Positions 11,613 to 25,000 of a stretch of 64,000 nt of DNA are shown here, piece by piece; the first letter of the stretch is position 1, and each line of letters starts with the position of its first letter. The translations under genes and the position numbers were made by a program. The notes beneath the pieces are model-generated. The model ran no database searches and was not told where the DNA came from. It saw only the letters and a list, made by a program, of their open reading frames with translations. The DNA is from Anisodus tanguticus (lineage: Eukaryota > Streptophyta > Magnoliopsida > Solanales > Solanaceae): the NCBI GenBank assembly GCA_034509755.1, contig CM067561.1:2980646-3044645 (forward strand), written 5' to 3'.

Positions 11613-12766
11613 TGGAAATTTACTAATGTGGAATGAATTTTATTCCATTATTTATGACTCGAACAATTGGGGCCCCGCACGTCGGAAATGTCGTTTCCAC
11701 ACACGTGCAATCTTAGTGCCAAGTATCCTAAATTTCATTAATGAAAGAGATATTGGTACGTAAGTGAAATGTTTGAGACATAGAATGATGGATGGTTATT
11801 GGCTAAATAACAAGTGTTCCACGTTGGTAAATAAAGGAAGGATTGTGCGAAGTGTAAGATGGTATGGGTCGGAAACGGGCCACGGAGTCGAGAAGGGCCG
11901 CGGCGCCTCCCGGACTGGGTTGTGGCGCTGGAGCGCCGCGGTGCCCCCTTGTAGCGTCGCGACGCCTGATTGGAAGTGAGCATTGTGAGTTTCTGGCTGA
12001 ATTAGCGCCGCGACGCTATTGTGGCAGATCCGCGACGCTTCATTGGCAGTGAATGCTCGACGGAATCCCAAAGTTTGGTTGTTGAGGTGGTTTCAATGGC
12101 ATTGAATCCACCCAATAATGGTCATTACTTGGACCATTATGTTATTGCATTATTTGGGGGTTAAATGTCATCCATTACATGTCAATTGAATGCCATTATG
12201 GGGTATTTGAAAGGTCATCTTGCACACCTATAAATTGAGGCCTTTGGTTCAATTCTACAAATGAACAGATGAACATACTTACAAGTTAACAACACCACAA
12301 AGAGATAGTTTTTCTGATAAACAATCCTTCTCTTAGCAATCTTCATTATTCGTGTTCTTCGCTGGGATCATTTGTGTAGGCTTTGCACACTTGATAGTTT
12401 GTTGTTTCATCTTGAGAGACTATTGTCCACACTTCAGTAAAGCATATATACGGGAGCAATCTTGTCTTAAAGACAGAGAGTCATCTCTCGACTCAGCCGG
12501 TGGTGTTGTGATTATCTAATTGGTTGCTAAGTGTTTCAGGTGTGAACTAGAATCTCAAAAGACTCTAACCGTTCGGATTCTCAGCGGATCTACAAGCCAC
12601 AAGTGTAGTAGTTCATGTTCTTGTATTTCCGAATACAAGATCCATATTTGAAGTTCCAATTCAAGATCAAGATAGTGACAACTTGTTGTTGTAATCTTTG
12701 TTGTTTATCATTTGGATCACTATAATAGTTATTTACTATTCTCGTACGTTCTTTACATATGCAACA
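11613..12766 (+). repeat. right LTR of copy A, 1154 bp
   Basis: It runs from TGGAAATTTACTAATG to ATATGCAACA. It contains a likely core promoter (CACCTATAAATTGAGG near 12228) and the family's conserved 'gagcaatcttgtcttaaagac' block near 12451. It is the longest and best-preserved LTR of this family in the window. Confidence 0.85.
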
Positions 12767-13544
12767 GATTCTCACCTAGGAAGAACTTGAAGTGGAGGAG
12801 AAAGATGGTATATAGAGAGAAAAAAAGGGTATGGAAGTAACTCCTATTTTGTGTAGGTTTAATTATTTCCTTTTTTTGTTACTAAAGTAAGCCACTTTAT
12901 ATATGTAGGTTATTTGTAATTTTGTTTAATTACATAGAAATTTCACGTTTTAAATTTATATTTTCGTTTCAAAATTATCTTAAATATACTAATTAGTTAG
13001 ATGAAGTTTTATTTGTGAAGAATTTTTATTATACAAAAGGTTTAATTCTTCTAGAAAAGGGCTAACATCATAAGGGTGTAAGTGCAGGATTTTCATATTA
13101 TAAGGGATGTAAGTGTTTGATTTTAAAAAATAGGGAGTCTATCCGTAACTGAGTCATAATACTAGGGTATTTAGTGTAGTTAACTCTATCTAGATTTATA
13201 TACAATTTCTCACACCTTTGTAGTATAGTACACTCTCTCTCTCTCTCTATTAAGAAAAAACTTTGGTTTCTTTAGGTAGGTATTTCTCTATCTCTCTCTA
13301 TACGTACACTATGACGTACACTATGATCATCCACTTATCTCATCCCTCTTGATAAAAATATTTTTGATTTTGAAAATGAATAAAGGGGTTCATATATATA
13401 AAGGCTTTGTTATTTTACTTTACACAATAATGGGTACATTTTTTATATATTAGAGTCCTAAATTAATAGATAAATAGTAAATACATAAAAAATAAAATTC
13501 TAGTCGAATAAAAGGACGATTCCTGAGTGAGCAAGGATTGTGAT
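12767..13544. other. intergenic, AT-rich, short CT microsatellite
   Basis: No coding homology seen. A CT tract lies at about 13230-13250 with a second weak CT-rich run near 13290. The rest is AT-rich with no recognisable element ends. Confidence 0.5.
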
Positions 13545-13990
13545 GCGCTATATCTGCTTGCAAACTAAAGTGGCTCCCGCACTTTGAGTTTGTCATGCAA
13601 AAACTTAAATCGAACCTTCAAAAAAGGCTTAGTGAATATATCTGTCACAATGTCACTTGATCCTTTAAATAGAGAAACTCAACCATGAGATTACATCGCG
13701 CAACCTTATTCCCGAATAAAGTGAAAGTTAATTTCAACATGTTTAGTTCAAGAGTAAAACAAAAGAGATTGATGGAGAGATAAGCAACACCAGTATTATC
13801 ACACCATAAGACGGGATCCCGAAGAAGTAAGACACCAAGCTAAGAAAAAAAGTGATTGCGTTCATGTTAGCTCGATAGTGGCACCAACGAAAGATTTATA
13901 TTCAGATCCAGTAGATGATAGAGCTACCGTTCGCTGCTTTTTAGAGGATAGTAAGAGATCATAGATGAGACCGAGAAATTAATTGGATAA
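13545..13990 (-). pseudogene. copia RNase H fragment
   Basis: On the minus strand, sliding between frames, the DNA reads ALSSTGSEYKSFVGATIELT, then PVLWCDNTGVAYLSIN, then SSDIVTDIFTKPF followed by KFLHDKLKV. This is the order of the last ~140 residues of a copia RNase H domain. The family Trp after the first block is TGA, and there are frameshifts and other stops. No LTR or upstream pol was found next to it, so it is an isolated scrap of a different copia lineage from its neighbours. Confidence 0.8.
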
Positions 13991-15597
13991 GTTGAAGCAT
14001 TACTTAAAACGACAATTAATACATGAATATGCAAAATACGTGCAAGCGGGGTGGATGAGAGTTGGAAGGGGAGCCTAAGCAGCAGGATTCAGGCTAAAGT
14101 GTGAAAACGTGTGGAGCTCATCTAAAATACAGCGGAAGGTTGCACTAAAGTGCAAGGTAGAGCTAAAAAGAAAATTTAAGTGCGCTAAAGCGAGAAAAAA
14201 TGCCCATAACTAAATGAAAATTGGAAAGGAGTGTTTTTATTTCACAATGTTTGCATGACATATATAAGAAAAAGACTCAACTTTTAGGTCATTCGACATA
14301 TTTGAAAGTCAGAGGAAACGTGAGGAGTAAGAGGATTCATCACAGAGTTTTTTCTTTTGTACTCTTTTATTGATTTTTATGTATTCTTTGAATTTAATTG
14401 ATATTCTATCATGACTATGCGTAGTTAAATTCATTACTTTTCTGAGGTTATAGAACTCTAGCATGAATGTTGAACTTTTTATATTATTTTGGTAGATTAT
14501 TTGTATGTGTTGGGTTATTTATTCTTATACGATGCATAATTATTCGATTGTTTGTCTAGCAATTAAATACTATATGAATTTTGAGCTGAACTTGAAAGAA
14601 GAATTCTTGATTGTAATAGGGTTGAATAGATTGCGTTCTTATACCTACTTGTCGAGCTTAGCCAAATAGTGCAAGAAATCATTAATGCATTTTTTATCTC
14701 TAATTTAATACACATATAGAATTTAGAATAAAATGAATCGGCGAGTAGAAACTGACAAATTTCTACTAGTAATCTTTTTATAGGTCAATAACCCGGATAA
14801 ATTGACTAGTTAAAGTAATTGAAAAATTCAATAGGTTTGTTAGACAACGCGATAACCCTAAAATATTATCTTCCATTGGAATCCAAACAAAGTGCTAAGT
14901 GCGTTAGTTGATAATTACTCTTTTATTTAATTGCAAATTTAGTTCTTAGAATTAATCACCAAAATCCGAAACATATTTTTGACTAGATAAATTGGAATTA
15001 ACTTAATTGAGTGATAGTTCATACGATACTCTACTCACTCTTTATTATTTAATTGACCGCTTATACTTGTGTGTGAAATTTAGTGCAACAACCACCAAAT
15101 AAAATTAGACAAATTTTAAGTTATACTTCATCATCCTTCTGCTTGGTAAAGTATTTATCCATATGCTCTGTCAAGTAACTCTGTTAAGATGGAATTTACT
15201 AGACGACACATGTACCTGATTTGTTGCCTGTTCCTACTAGTCCCTATGTTTATTTTGACTGATTTCAGTGATGTCACCAACTACGACTTGTTTTCGTAGC
15301 TCCAACAATTAATTCTAAACTCATATTAAAATCAACGCGTTATTTAACATTCATATCTCCAATAACAAGTCTGGAAATTCTGTCTAATTCATTCAAACAA
15401 CCATCAGATATCAGACTTTTCATTACTGCTTCGTTCACCTACATGATTGATTCAACAGCTCTCCTGTTTATGTTTTCGAGCATATCTCTTCCTAAGAAGA
15501 TTCCAAGACTGAATTAACACGTAAAAACTACATGAAAGAAAGGTTTGAGATGGAGAAATATGTTTTGCAATATAATATTGAAATGACCTCTTGAATT
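13991..15597. other. intergenic, no recognised feature
   Basis: This stretch has no long open frame on either strand and no domain I recognise. Its composition resembles old LTR or UTR retroelement DNA, but no TG...CA borders or target duplications could be paired. Confidence 0.4.
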
Positions 15598-15649
15598 CGG
15601 GAACGCGGACACAGGTGATACATGGCTATCGTCAGCTCGTGCCGTAAAG

Positions 15650-15683
<34 letters not shown>

Positions 15684-15727
15684 GTGTTTAGTTGTCATCG
15701 TTGATAAGCCGGAGGAAGGTGAGGACT
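15598..15727 (+). pseudogene. chloroplast 16S rRNA fragment (nuclear plastid DNA)
   Basis: The stretch contains the universal small-subunit core 'gtcagctcgtgccgt' and 'gcaacgagcgcaaccctcgt', followed by 'gataagccggaggaaggtgagga'. The 'ccctcgtgtttagtt' form fits plastid 16S rather than plant mitochondrial rRNA. About 30 nt normally between the 'catcgttga' and 'taagccgg' blocks are missing. Several G-to-A or C-to-T changes are present, as expected for methylated nuclear plastid DNA. It is too short to function as rRNA and lies about 280 bp beyond the transporter stop codon. Confidence 0.88.
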
Positions 15728-16007
15728 GAGAATTGGTTTTGTCCCCTCTAAATAATATTCTAAGAAAGCTAAGAAAAAGAGAATTTATTGAAATGGAAGT
15801 GCATATTTTCCCTCTACAAGACAATGGGACTGCAGATGTATTTTAAAAAGAACAAAAAGAAAATGAATCATTATCAAAATCACTAGCCCGAAAATGGACT
15901 ACGGGCTCTGTTTCAAGAAAATGGAAACTTGTGCAGTCTTTATGATTAGAAACTTAATGTACGCTAAGCTCGAAAACATCTGGTGCCATAGTCAGTATTA
16001 CCAAAAT
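15728..16007 (-). other. probable 3' UTR / flank of the AVT1-like gene
   Basis: This directly follows the transporter stop codon on the minus strand. It has no coding frame or repeat border and is AT-rich. I cannot place a cleavage site with confidence. Confidence 0.4.
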
Positions 16008-19000
16008 TTAGCTCATGCTCTGGATGATATTGGAGAGAGCTGAATAGGAACCGATAACTGCAGATATGGAACCTATTATGATAATAAGGACACATATTGT
16101 AACCTGCATAGAAAGGATAAGAGAAAAAGTCCCATTATGGTTAAGTAGTTAAGATGCTAGTAAATTCCTAACTTGCAATAATGTGTAAAGAGTACCGTGC
16201 ATATCGTCATAATGTAATTGTTTTTGGCATAAGATGTATTACTTCTGATGTTCAAGATAACATCTTAACTAAAACAAAGTATAATTAAGTAGTCAAATTG
16301 TAATGCCAGAAGCGAAAATAACTGGTCAGTTCTTTTATACTTTCTTTTTTATAAGGAAAAGTGGGATGCAATACGGAGTATTAGCGAATATTCTCAATAT
16401 ATTCCCCATATATTTTGTTGTATATTTATGATAGATTAGGATCCTTCCTGTATTAGGATTTCACCTTTGTATACACTATATATATTTTGTATTAATGAAA
16501 ATACTCCCTAAGAGAGATTCATACAATCTTACATGGTATCAAGATTCAAACCCTAAATCCTAATTCTTTCTTCTCAGTCCGCCACCCACCTAGGTTTTCC
16601 CAACCACCGGCGGCTTCACCACCCATTGGCCGAGAACAATTTTTTGTTCTTCCTTGTCTTCTTTTCTCCTACTTCAATAACAATAATCCACTATAATGAC
16701 TCCTCCCACAGCAGCCTCAACCTCATCTGTCGTCACCCCTGCCATACCAAAATCATTATTTTCACCCTCGGTTCATCCAGCACTCACCGTCACCAACACC
16801 AAGAACTTCATTCCTATAAATCTTGATCAAGAAAACGGTCAGTATTCTCCATGGGTTGAACTATTTCGTATTCATGCATGTGTCTATAACATGCTTGACC
16901 ATATCGACGACTCCTTCCCCCGCCCCATTGAGGTTGATGACTCAACATGGCGTCGTCTAGACACCGTTGTCAAACAGTGGATATATGGTACTATCTCTCA
17001 GGACTTGCTCATCACTATAATGAAAACCGGCGCCTCGGCTCATGAGTTATGGATTCGGTTAGAGGAAAATTTTCAAGATAACAAGCACACTCGTGTTGTG
17101 TATTTGGAAGAACACTTTAATGATACACGCCTTAAAAATTTCTCTAACATGTCTGATTATTGCAAGCAGTTGAAACTAGTGGCAGATCAATTGTCCAACG
17201 TCGGCACACTTGTTTCCGAAACAAAGATGGTCCTACAATTAGTTGCAGGCCTACCAAAAGGTGAGTACGATACTTTAGCCACAATGATACAGCAGGTTGA
17301 TCCGTTACCCAGTTTCAACAAAGCTCGTTCACAATTATTGTTGGAGGAAACCCGATGTGCAAAACAGGACGAGCACAATCAAAAAGCGTTAGCAGTAACG
17401 TTTCCTCAAAATACCATCACCGTCGGCCAGCCTTCACTGCCAGAAAATAATCAAACGCGGAACAACCGCGGCGGCAGGGGTCGCGGCGATGGACGAGGTG
17501 GCAAGGGGCATGGGAAATGAGGTCGCAACCAGTAGCAAAATCAACAGCCGCAGCAGCCCATTCCCTATACAACCTGGACCGACCCAGTTGATTAAATTCA
17601 GCACGGGAACTAGGCCAATTTTCTTGGACCTGTCTCGGCCAATTCCCTTTCCAACAACAGGGAATATTGGGCCCGGTTCCAGGAACTCGGATAGCCCAGT
17701 TTCAGCCTCACCAAGCCCACTTCATGCAGGCCCAACTCCCGCAGCCTTCCTCCGGTATGGCCCCGACTGATTTGGGCCAGGCTTTTAGCAGTTTGAACTT
17801 GCAGCAACCTGATGAAAATTGGTACATGGACACGGGCGCCACATCTCACCTTACCCGCTCTGCAAGTAATATTCCTAAACTGTTTCGATTAAAGTATCCT
17901 CAATATATTACTGTTGGGAATGACCATCGCATTCCAATACAGGGTTATGGTACCACTTACACACAACCGCCTCATCCACATTTTTCTCTTAAAAATGTCC
18001 TGTATGCTTCAAACATCATTAAGAACTTAATTTATCTCTGAAAATTTACTCGTAATAATTCTGTCTCTGTTGACTTTGACCCTTTAGGTTTTACTGTGAA
18101 GGATCTTCGTACGGGGACACCTCTTACGAGATGCAATAACACGGGGGATCTCTATCCATTCTCATCCACCTTCGCTGCCAGCTCATGCTCTCCCATATCT
18201 CTCGCTACTATCTCTCCGTCAACTTGACATAATAGGCTTGGCCACCCAGAATATCCAATTTTTAATTTACTTAGAGGCAATAATATTATTAAATGTAATA
18301 ATGGAAAACTTGCCCAGCACTGTGTTTCTTGTTCTTTAGGCAAACATGTTCGTCTTTATTTTAAATCATCTTCAAGTGTTACGTTTTCTCCTTTTGATAT
18401 TATTCATGCTGATTTGTGGACATCTCCTATCTCTAGTTCACTGGATCATAAATATTACCTTGTCTTATTAGATGATTTTTCTAATTATAATTGGATCTAC
18501 CCACTCAAATTTAAATCAGAGATGTTTGTAAAATTTCTTGAGTTTCGTACTTTTATCAAAACACAGTTTGAGAAAGCCATAAAATCTTTTCAGTGTGATA
18601 ATGGTCGTGAATTCAATAATTTCATGTGTCACCGATTCTGTAAAAATAATGGCATAGTTTTCTGATTCTCGTGTTCCCACACCTCGCCTCAAAATGGCAA
18701 AGCAGAACGAATCATCCGCACCATAAATAACATAGTTCGTACCCTCCTATTTCATGCCTCCATTCCTCCGTCCTTCTGGGTCTATGCAGTCAAAATGATA
18801 GAATACGTTCTAAATATTTTACCTACTAGCACCCTTCACAATATGACCCCAACCTAAATTCTATACCGCCGGATCCCTTCTTATGATCACCTAAGGATAT
18901 TCGGTTGCTTGTGTTACCCCAATCCTGCATCCACTGCCCCTCACAAATTAGCACCTCGAACCACACAGTGTGTCTTTGTAGGCTTCCCGTCTAATTATAG

Positions 19001-22000
19001 GAGTTATCTCTGCTATGACATGTCCACTCGTCAAATTCATGTCTCTCGTCACGTCACGTTTGACAAGACCATATTTCCTTTTTTGAATATTCAAAAATTT
19101 TGATAAACGAACTATACCTTTCTTGACGAGTCTGACATCTCCCCCGTCATTCTCAACCTACTGCATCAGTCCACCACCGTGAACCCGTCCCTACCACCCA
19201 CTGCTGCCACTACCGACGGTGGCTCTGCGGTAGTGTCACCGCTTATCACTCAGTCACAACCATCGTCGATTGCCACCGCCACTGGCAATCTGCGCAGCTC
19301 CTCTATCTCGCCACCGAATATCAACCCCACCACAAACCAGAACCCTCACCCACCACCAATTGTTCTGCCACCTCCAACAACAACCACATCCGCAAGCCCA
19401 GTAACCCACCCCTTCACCGTAACCCTACTAGTTAACGGGACCACCACCACCACACCAACACACTACAGCCACATCCTAAGCCTACCACCAACACCATACC
19501 CGACAATATCTACCCCACACCACATCGCTCAACCTACATCGTCGACCGTACCCAACCCATCGTCGCCTACACCAAACCCGATGACATTCCGCAACTCACC
19601 TCACCTACTGCCCTGTTCCATAATGCAACAACCCGACACCACACACCAGTCCAGTGACCCTCATCCAATGACCCAACCAAATAACTATTCACCCATTGCC
19701 CCAACACACCGAATGGAAACTCGTGCCCAATACGGGATTTTCAAGCCCAAAGTTCACCTTAACCTATCAACACAAACAATTTCCCCAATTCCCAAAAACC
19801 CCAAATTGGCCAAACTAGACCCTAATTGGAATGCATCTATGTGTGAGAAATTTAATACTTTAACGAAACAACACACGTGAGATTTGGTTCCTAGACTGGA
19901 GGGAGTAAATGTGATCCGTTGCATGTGCCTTTTCGTCACAAATACAGAGATAGTAGTGATCTAGAGAGGTATAATGCGAGACTTATGGCTAATGACACTA
20001 ATCAGCAGGAGGGTATTGATTGTGGTGAGACGTTCAGTCCTGTTGTTAAATCGGCTACCATTCGCACAGTTCTGAGTATAGCTATGGGCAAGCATTGGCC
20101 GATTCATCATCTTGATGTGAAAAATGAGTTTATACATGGGACTTGAAAGAAACGATTTACATGCACCAACCACCTGGCTTTGTCCATCCAGCAGCCCCTC
20201 AGTATGTATGTCGTCTCTGTAAGTCACTGTATGGTTTGAAACAGGCCCCAAAGCGTGGTATGAAAGCTTTTCCTGGTACATTATGCGGATTGGGTTTGTA
20301 TGCAGCAAGTGTGATATTTCTCTTTTTATTTTTCATCGAGGTAGTAGTACTGCTTATTTATTACTATATGTGGATGATATTGTTCTCACTAACTCATCTG
20401 ATGTGTTGAAAAATGAGATTATTGCATTACTTAAGACCGAATTTGCTATGACTGACTTGGGGAAGTTGAGTTACTTTTTAGGGATATCTGTGACCAGATC
20501 TGCAGATGCTATGTTTTTTAGTCAGCATAAGTATGCAGAGGAGATCGTGTACAGGGCTAAAATGGCAAATTTCAAGATCATACCTACTCCGGTAGATTCT
20601 AAATCAAAGCTTAGTGTTGCTGATGGTGATCCAGTCTCCGATCCTACTATTTATAGGAGTCTTGCAGGTGCACTGCAGTATCTTACCTTCACCAGGCCTG
20701 ATATTGCTTATGTTGTTCAGCGGGTGTGTATGTTTATGTGCCCCCAGAGAGTCTCACTTTACTGCTCTTAAGCGTGTCATATGATACATTAAGGGCACAC
20801 TTGATTATGGGTTGCATCTATACCCCTCTACACCGACCAGGTTACTATCATATATGGATGCAGATTGGGCAGGGTGTCCGACACGCGACGCTCCACCTCC
20901 GGCTATTGTGTATTCTTAGGGATAATCTCATTTCCTGGTCTACCAAGAGACAAGCCACACTATCCCGTTCGAGTGCCGAAGCAGAGTACAGAGGCGTTGC
21001 CAAGTTGTCGCTGAGATCTGTTAGCTCTGAAATCTCCTTTTGGAGCTCCAGTGTCCCTTGCGTAAGACGTCTATAGTCTATTTTGATAACATATCTGCCA
21101 TATATCTATCTCATAATTCGATTCAACATCAGCGAACCAGACACATTGAGATGGATATACATTTTGTTCGTGAGAAGGTTGCTCTCGGTCATGTCAAAGT
21201 GTTGCATGTGCCTTCTTTATATCAGTATGCAGATATCTTCACAAAAGGGCTTCCCAGACGGTTATCCATCGACTTCAGATTCAGTCCCAGCGTCCGGCCT
21301 CCTCCCACTTCGACTGAGGGGGTGTATTAGAGAATATTCTCAATATATTCCCCATATATTTTGTAATTATGAGTGTTGTATATTTATGGTAGATTAAGAT
21401 CATTATTGTATTAGAATTCCACATTCGTACACACTATATATATTTTGTATTAATGGGAAGACTCCCCAAGGGAGATTAATACAATCTTACACTGAGGACT
21501 TCTTAGGGATCACCCGTCCTAGTTCTTTTTCTTATCGCGTGATTTAGGTAAACTAACAATTAGATAAGAGAATAAGGAAGGAGTATGGACTTCACTATTT
21601 CCCAGAAGCAATCAGATAAAAGCTATGTTGCTCGGACTCGGGTACGGGTGTCGGATACGGGTGTGGGTCTAGAGGTCGGATTTAAGATTCGTGTGTACGG
21701 GTCTAGGTATGGATACGGGTTCGGGGATTCGGCAAAAAATAATTCAAAATTCTAAAAATAGAGTTATAAAACCTAAATTTTGAGATATTATGTGGAAAAC
21801 TTTAGGAGAAATATTTATCAAGAGGAGAATCTCGGAAGGAGATAAAAGGAAAAGGAGTGACATAGAAATTTCTATATACAATCTATTCCATTTTCTTCAA
21901 TTTCACCATAGCTTTTGTTTTGATTACATAAGTCATTGAATCTGTCCGGAATTTCTCCCTCGATTTTTATCAAAGTAGCCAAAATTGGTTGACCAGATCG

Positions 22001-25000
22001 GGCACGGATCCCACACCCACACCCACACCCACATTCACACCCATGACGTGTCGACACGGGTGTGGCACCGAAAGTGAAGAGTCCGAGCAACATAGGATAA
22101 AAGTGAGTGCTGAAAACTTCTCTATACCTGAAGGCGGCTTGTTTTTCCCTTCAAGATTCTCAGGAAGCAAACACAAGGTAGTATCAGTGTCTGGAATTAG
22201 AGCTTCCATTAGTACAGATTTATGATGATAAATAGCAAAAGAAAATAAACTTAAGAGAAAACATAGAAGGACTCACCACTAGCATTGTAAGTAAAGATCC
22301 AATCAGTGCCATCACCAAACCTGCAGAGTAAATACTATTGCTTAATTTATGTAATGCTACAAAGAGAAGGAGCAAATCTAGTTGGAAATGAAACCATCTG
22401 AAATATGCAATAACCATAAGTTATAGCAGACGACTGAGTAGATTAGTCGCATTCGCGATTTACTGTTTCTCGAAGGATTAATAGGATCAAACGCAAATTG
22501 CTAAGGATTATAACAATAAATGGAGTCAGACGGAACACCTACCAAAAAAGGGAACAGAAAGACCAACTAGTAATGTGGAGATTGCCAGTGCAGTTCTAAT
22601 GAGGATCGGGTACACGTGAGATTTAACGTGTTTTGACGGCAACAATTCCTCCAAACACATTGCTACAGGAGACAGGGTTAAAGCAAATGTACAACTAATT
22701 AAGGAAGACATTTTCTTTTATTTTCCAATCACAAGAAATTCTGGAGAGCTATCACTGTAGAAAATTGCATATATGAAATGAGACAGAATACAAAGAACAG
22801 AATCTTTTGACAGGAAGTGCCGTCAATTATAGCTGATGAGTTTTGCAGAGCATGAAATTATCCAGGTGTTCGAATCTGTTCATTCTTAATGTAGCAGGAC
22901 CAGAAAAAGTAGGATTCTTGTCTTCTTTTAGTATCATATTTTAACATATTAGCTGAGGACCAGAAGATAAATGCAACATCAAATGGATTCAGCAAAAGGA
23001 TATTTTGTAAAAGGATTGACAACCTGCAAAAGAAGGAGATACAAGTTAATTACATCTTCAAATGGTGGTAGAGAACTCAATCAGAATGTTAGTTTACTTA
23101 CAGTTGTCCACACAGCAACCTTGGAAGACATTAATTCTTTGGGCAAATTTAGAGTAAACTGAGATTCAGCTGAGTCCCCAAACATCAGGTATCCCAACAC
23201 AGCTGTTCCACCATACAACAGAGTCACCATACCAAAACTGCATCCATATTAAACCAACTTCGCAAAATAAGGATATCAAAACAAACTCTGGGAACGCAGG
23301 ATCATTTTCAGAGAAATCTGGTTAAGTTGGCATTGATAATCTGCTCTAGAATTCAACCTTGGTACTGATATTACAGAATGATGAGGCAAGGTGCGCTGTA
23401 AGTCTTAAATTTTCCTTACATGGATTGCTAGAGAGAGCTGGAACATGAATTTCTATCCTAGAGCATATTTCCAATTTAATCAACAGACTTCAACAAGGAA
23501 GTCATGAGCATCTACGAAAACAAATACCTGGTCAAGAGGACTGCAGGAAATTGACTACGATCTGCTAGGGATGTATATATATTGGGAAAGACAGCATGCC
23601 CAGAGTAACAAAATCCATAAAGCCCAATAGCAACAGGAAGAGTTGGTAGGTTAAGTACAGTCCCTTTGCTTTCAAAGCCTACATGATCCACCAAGCCAGC
23701 CCAGTACAAGCAAAGGACCACCAAAACAGAAGCAATAACTCCTCCAACTGAAATTTACAGGCAGTCAATTAAGAATCATGGTTCAACACTTGCACAAAAT
23801 GCATGTCAAAACTGCAAAAAAAAAAGGTTTAAAGACTCCAAGAATTCTGTTCACTAGAAAATCTATAGCTACAACGAAACAATCTACAAAAATGAAGATA
23901 AATAATAGATTTCTTATGTATGTGGTCCACATAAGGATAGCCTAAATCAATTTGTAGACATCTGCATCATATATGATATAACCACAGGATCATTGAAGTA
24001 TAAATTTCTCCCCTCTATACTAGATATAGGCAATCAATACCTGTGAACTAGTTTGTCAGGAGTACAAGAAATCTATATACATGCACACCAAGTACCCATA
24101 TATCTGCATTTTTCTTGCAGGGTTACTGTATGTAGGCACTATTTCATGAATTGTTCTCTAACCATTGTATCATATGGGTGCAGAGGTTCATTGAGGCACA
24201 CGAGAATATCAGATTATATTTTTGACAGTTCAGAGATGAACCTACTATTGCAGGAAGTTGGTCACTCACCTGAGATATAACTTAGGACACTGAGGTCGCG
24301 CAGCCAAACAGTAGGAAGAACAGCCAGGGTGGCTATCAAAGGAAAAAGATGGCGAGCATCTAACTCAAACCCACCCAAACTTAAATGTGCATGTGGATAT
24401 ATAGCAGACAAGTTATCACCCTCCAAGATTATGTACTCAACACAAGATGCCTACAAGTGAAGGACAAAAAGATAGAATGAGAAAGCATAAATATGTTAAA
24501 AGTCATCATCAACTTAATATCCAAGACAATGGATAATCAATCTAGAATGTTCAAGTAGTTCTAGAGAGTTGAAAGAAGAACTTTAGGATGAAAGTTCTAG
24601 AGTGGAGTCTAGAAAGAATAACTCTAGAAATAAATAGAAGAGTGATTCTAGAAAAAGGTAGTGAGGAATATTCTAGAATAGAGTAGTAATTAAGTATCCT
24701 AACTAGATTCTTCTATCACCACCTATAAATAGAGGTGGTCTATTTGAGTTGTAATTAAGTGAGTAAGAAGTTCTCAAGAAGTGAGAGCAAGTCCCAAGTG
24801 TGCATCCAAAAAGTGTCCAAGTGGGTCTAAAGTGTGTGTAAGCTAAAGTGTGAGTCTCAAGTGTTGGTAAAAATAAAAGAGTAGGAACTTGGTGTATATT
24901 GTGGCCAAGTTATAGTGTTCAAGTCTTAGGGTAATTACTTTTAAACAATAATAAAGTAATTACGTTTTTCACGTGTTGTGTTGTCTAACAAAATACAATA

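Larger units (their letters stand above)
6322..12766 (+). mobile_element. non-autonomous copia derivative, copy A
   Basis: Two related LTRs (6322-7113 and 11613-12766, roughly 90% alike where aligned) bracket an interior with scrambled pol homology and no usable ORF. Where gag should be there is a tandem repeat (about 8012-8310). Integrase lacks about 40 nt around its catalytic region. The RT core with the YVDD motif is replaced by about 180 bp of unrelated DNA (9961-10143). The same changes occur in copy B (60661-64000), so they arose once in an ancestor. No matching target duplication is seen (left flank T-run, right flank GATTC). The two LTRs may therefore not be an original pair. Confidence 0.75.
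16379..21491 (+). mobile_element. complete Ty1-copia element with short LTRs, in intron 11 of the transporter
   Basis: Two short LTRs (16379-16533 and 21325-21491) flank gag-pol in the plus orientation, antisense to the host gene. A primer site matching initiator Met tRNA (TGGTATCA) starts at 16534, and a purine tract (CTGAGGGGG) precedes the 3' LTR. Flanking CGGAG and CTGAG suggest a 5-bp target duplication with one change. The LTRs differ by a 12-bp indel and many substitutions, so the insertion is old. The ending PPPTSTEGVY and short LTRs fit the Ale/Retrofit group, which I state with low confidence. Pol is full of stops and frameshifts. Confidence 0.92.

Noticed and set aside
6322..12766. 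Copy A as a textbook element with paired LTRs
   Set aside because: No primer site after the left LTR and no matching target duplication. I keep it as one unit by position and LTR similarity only.
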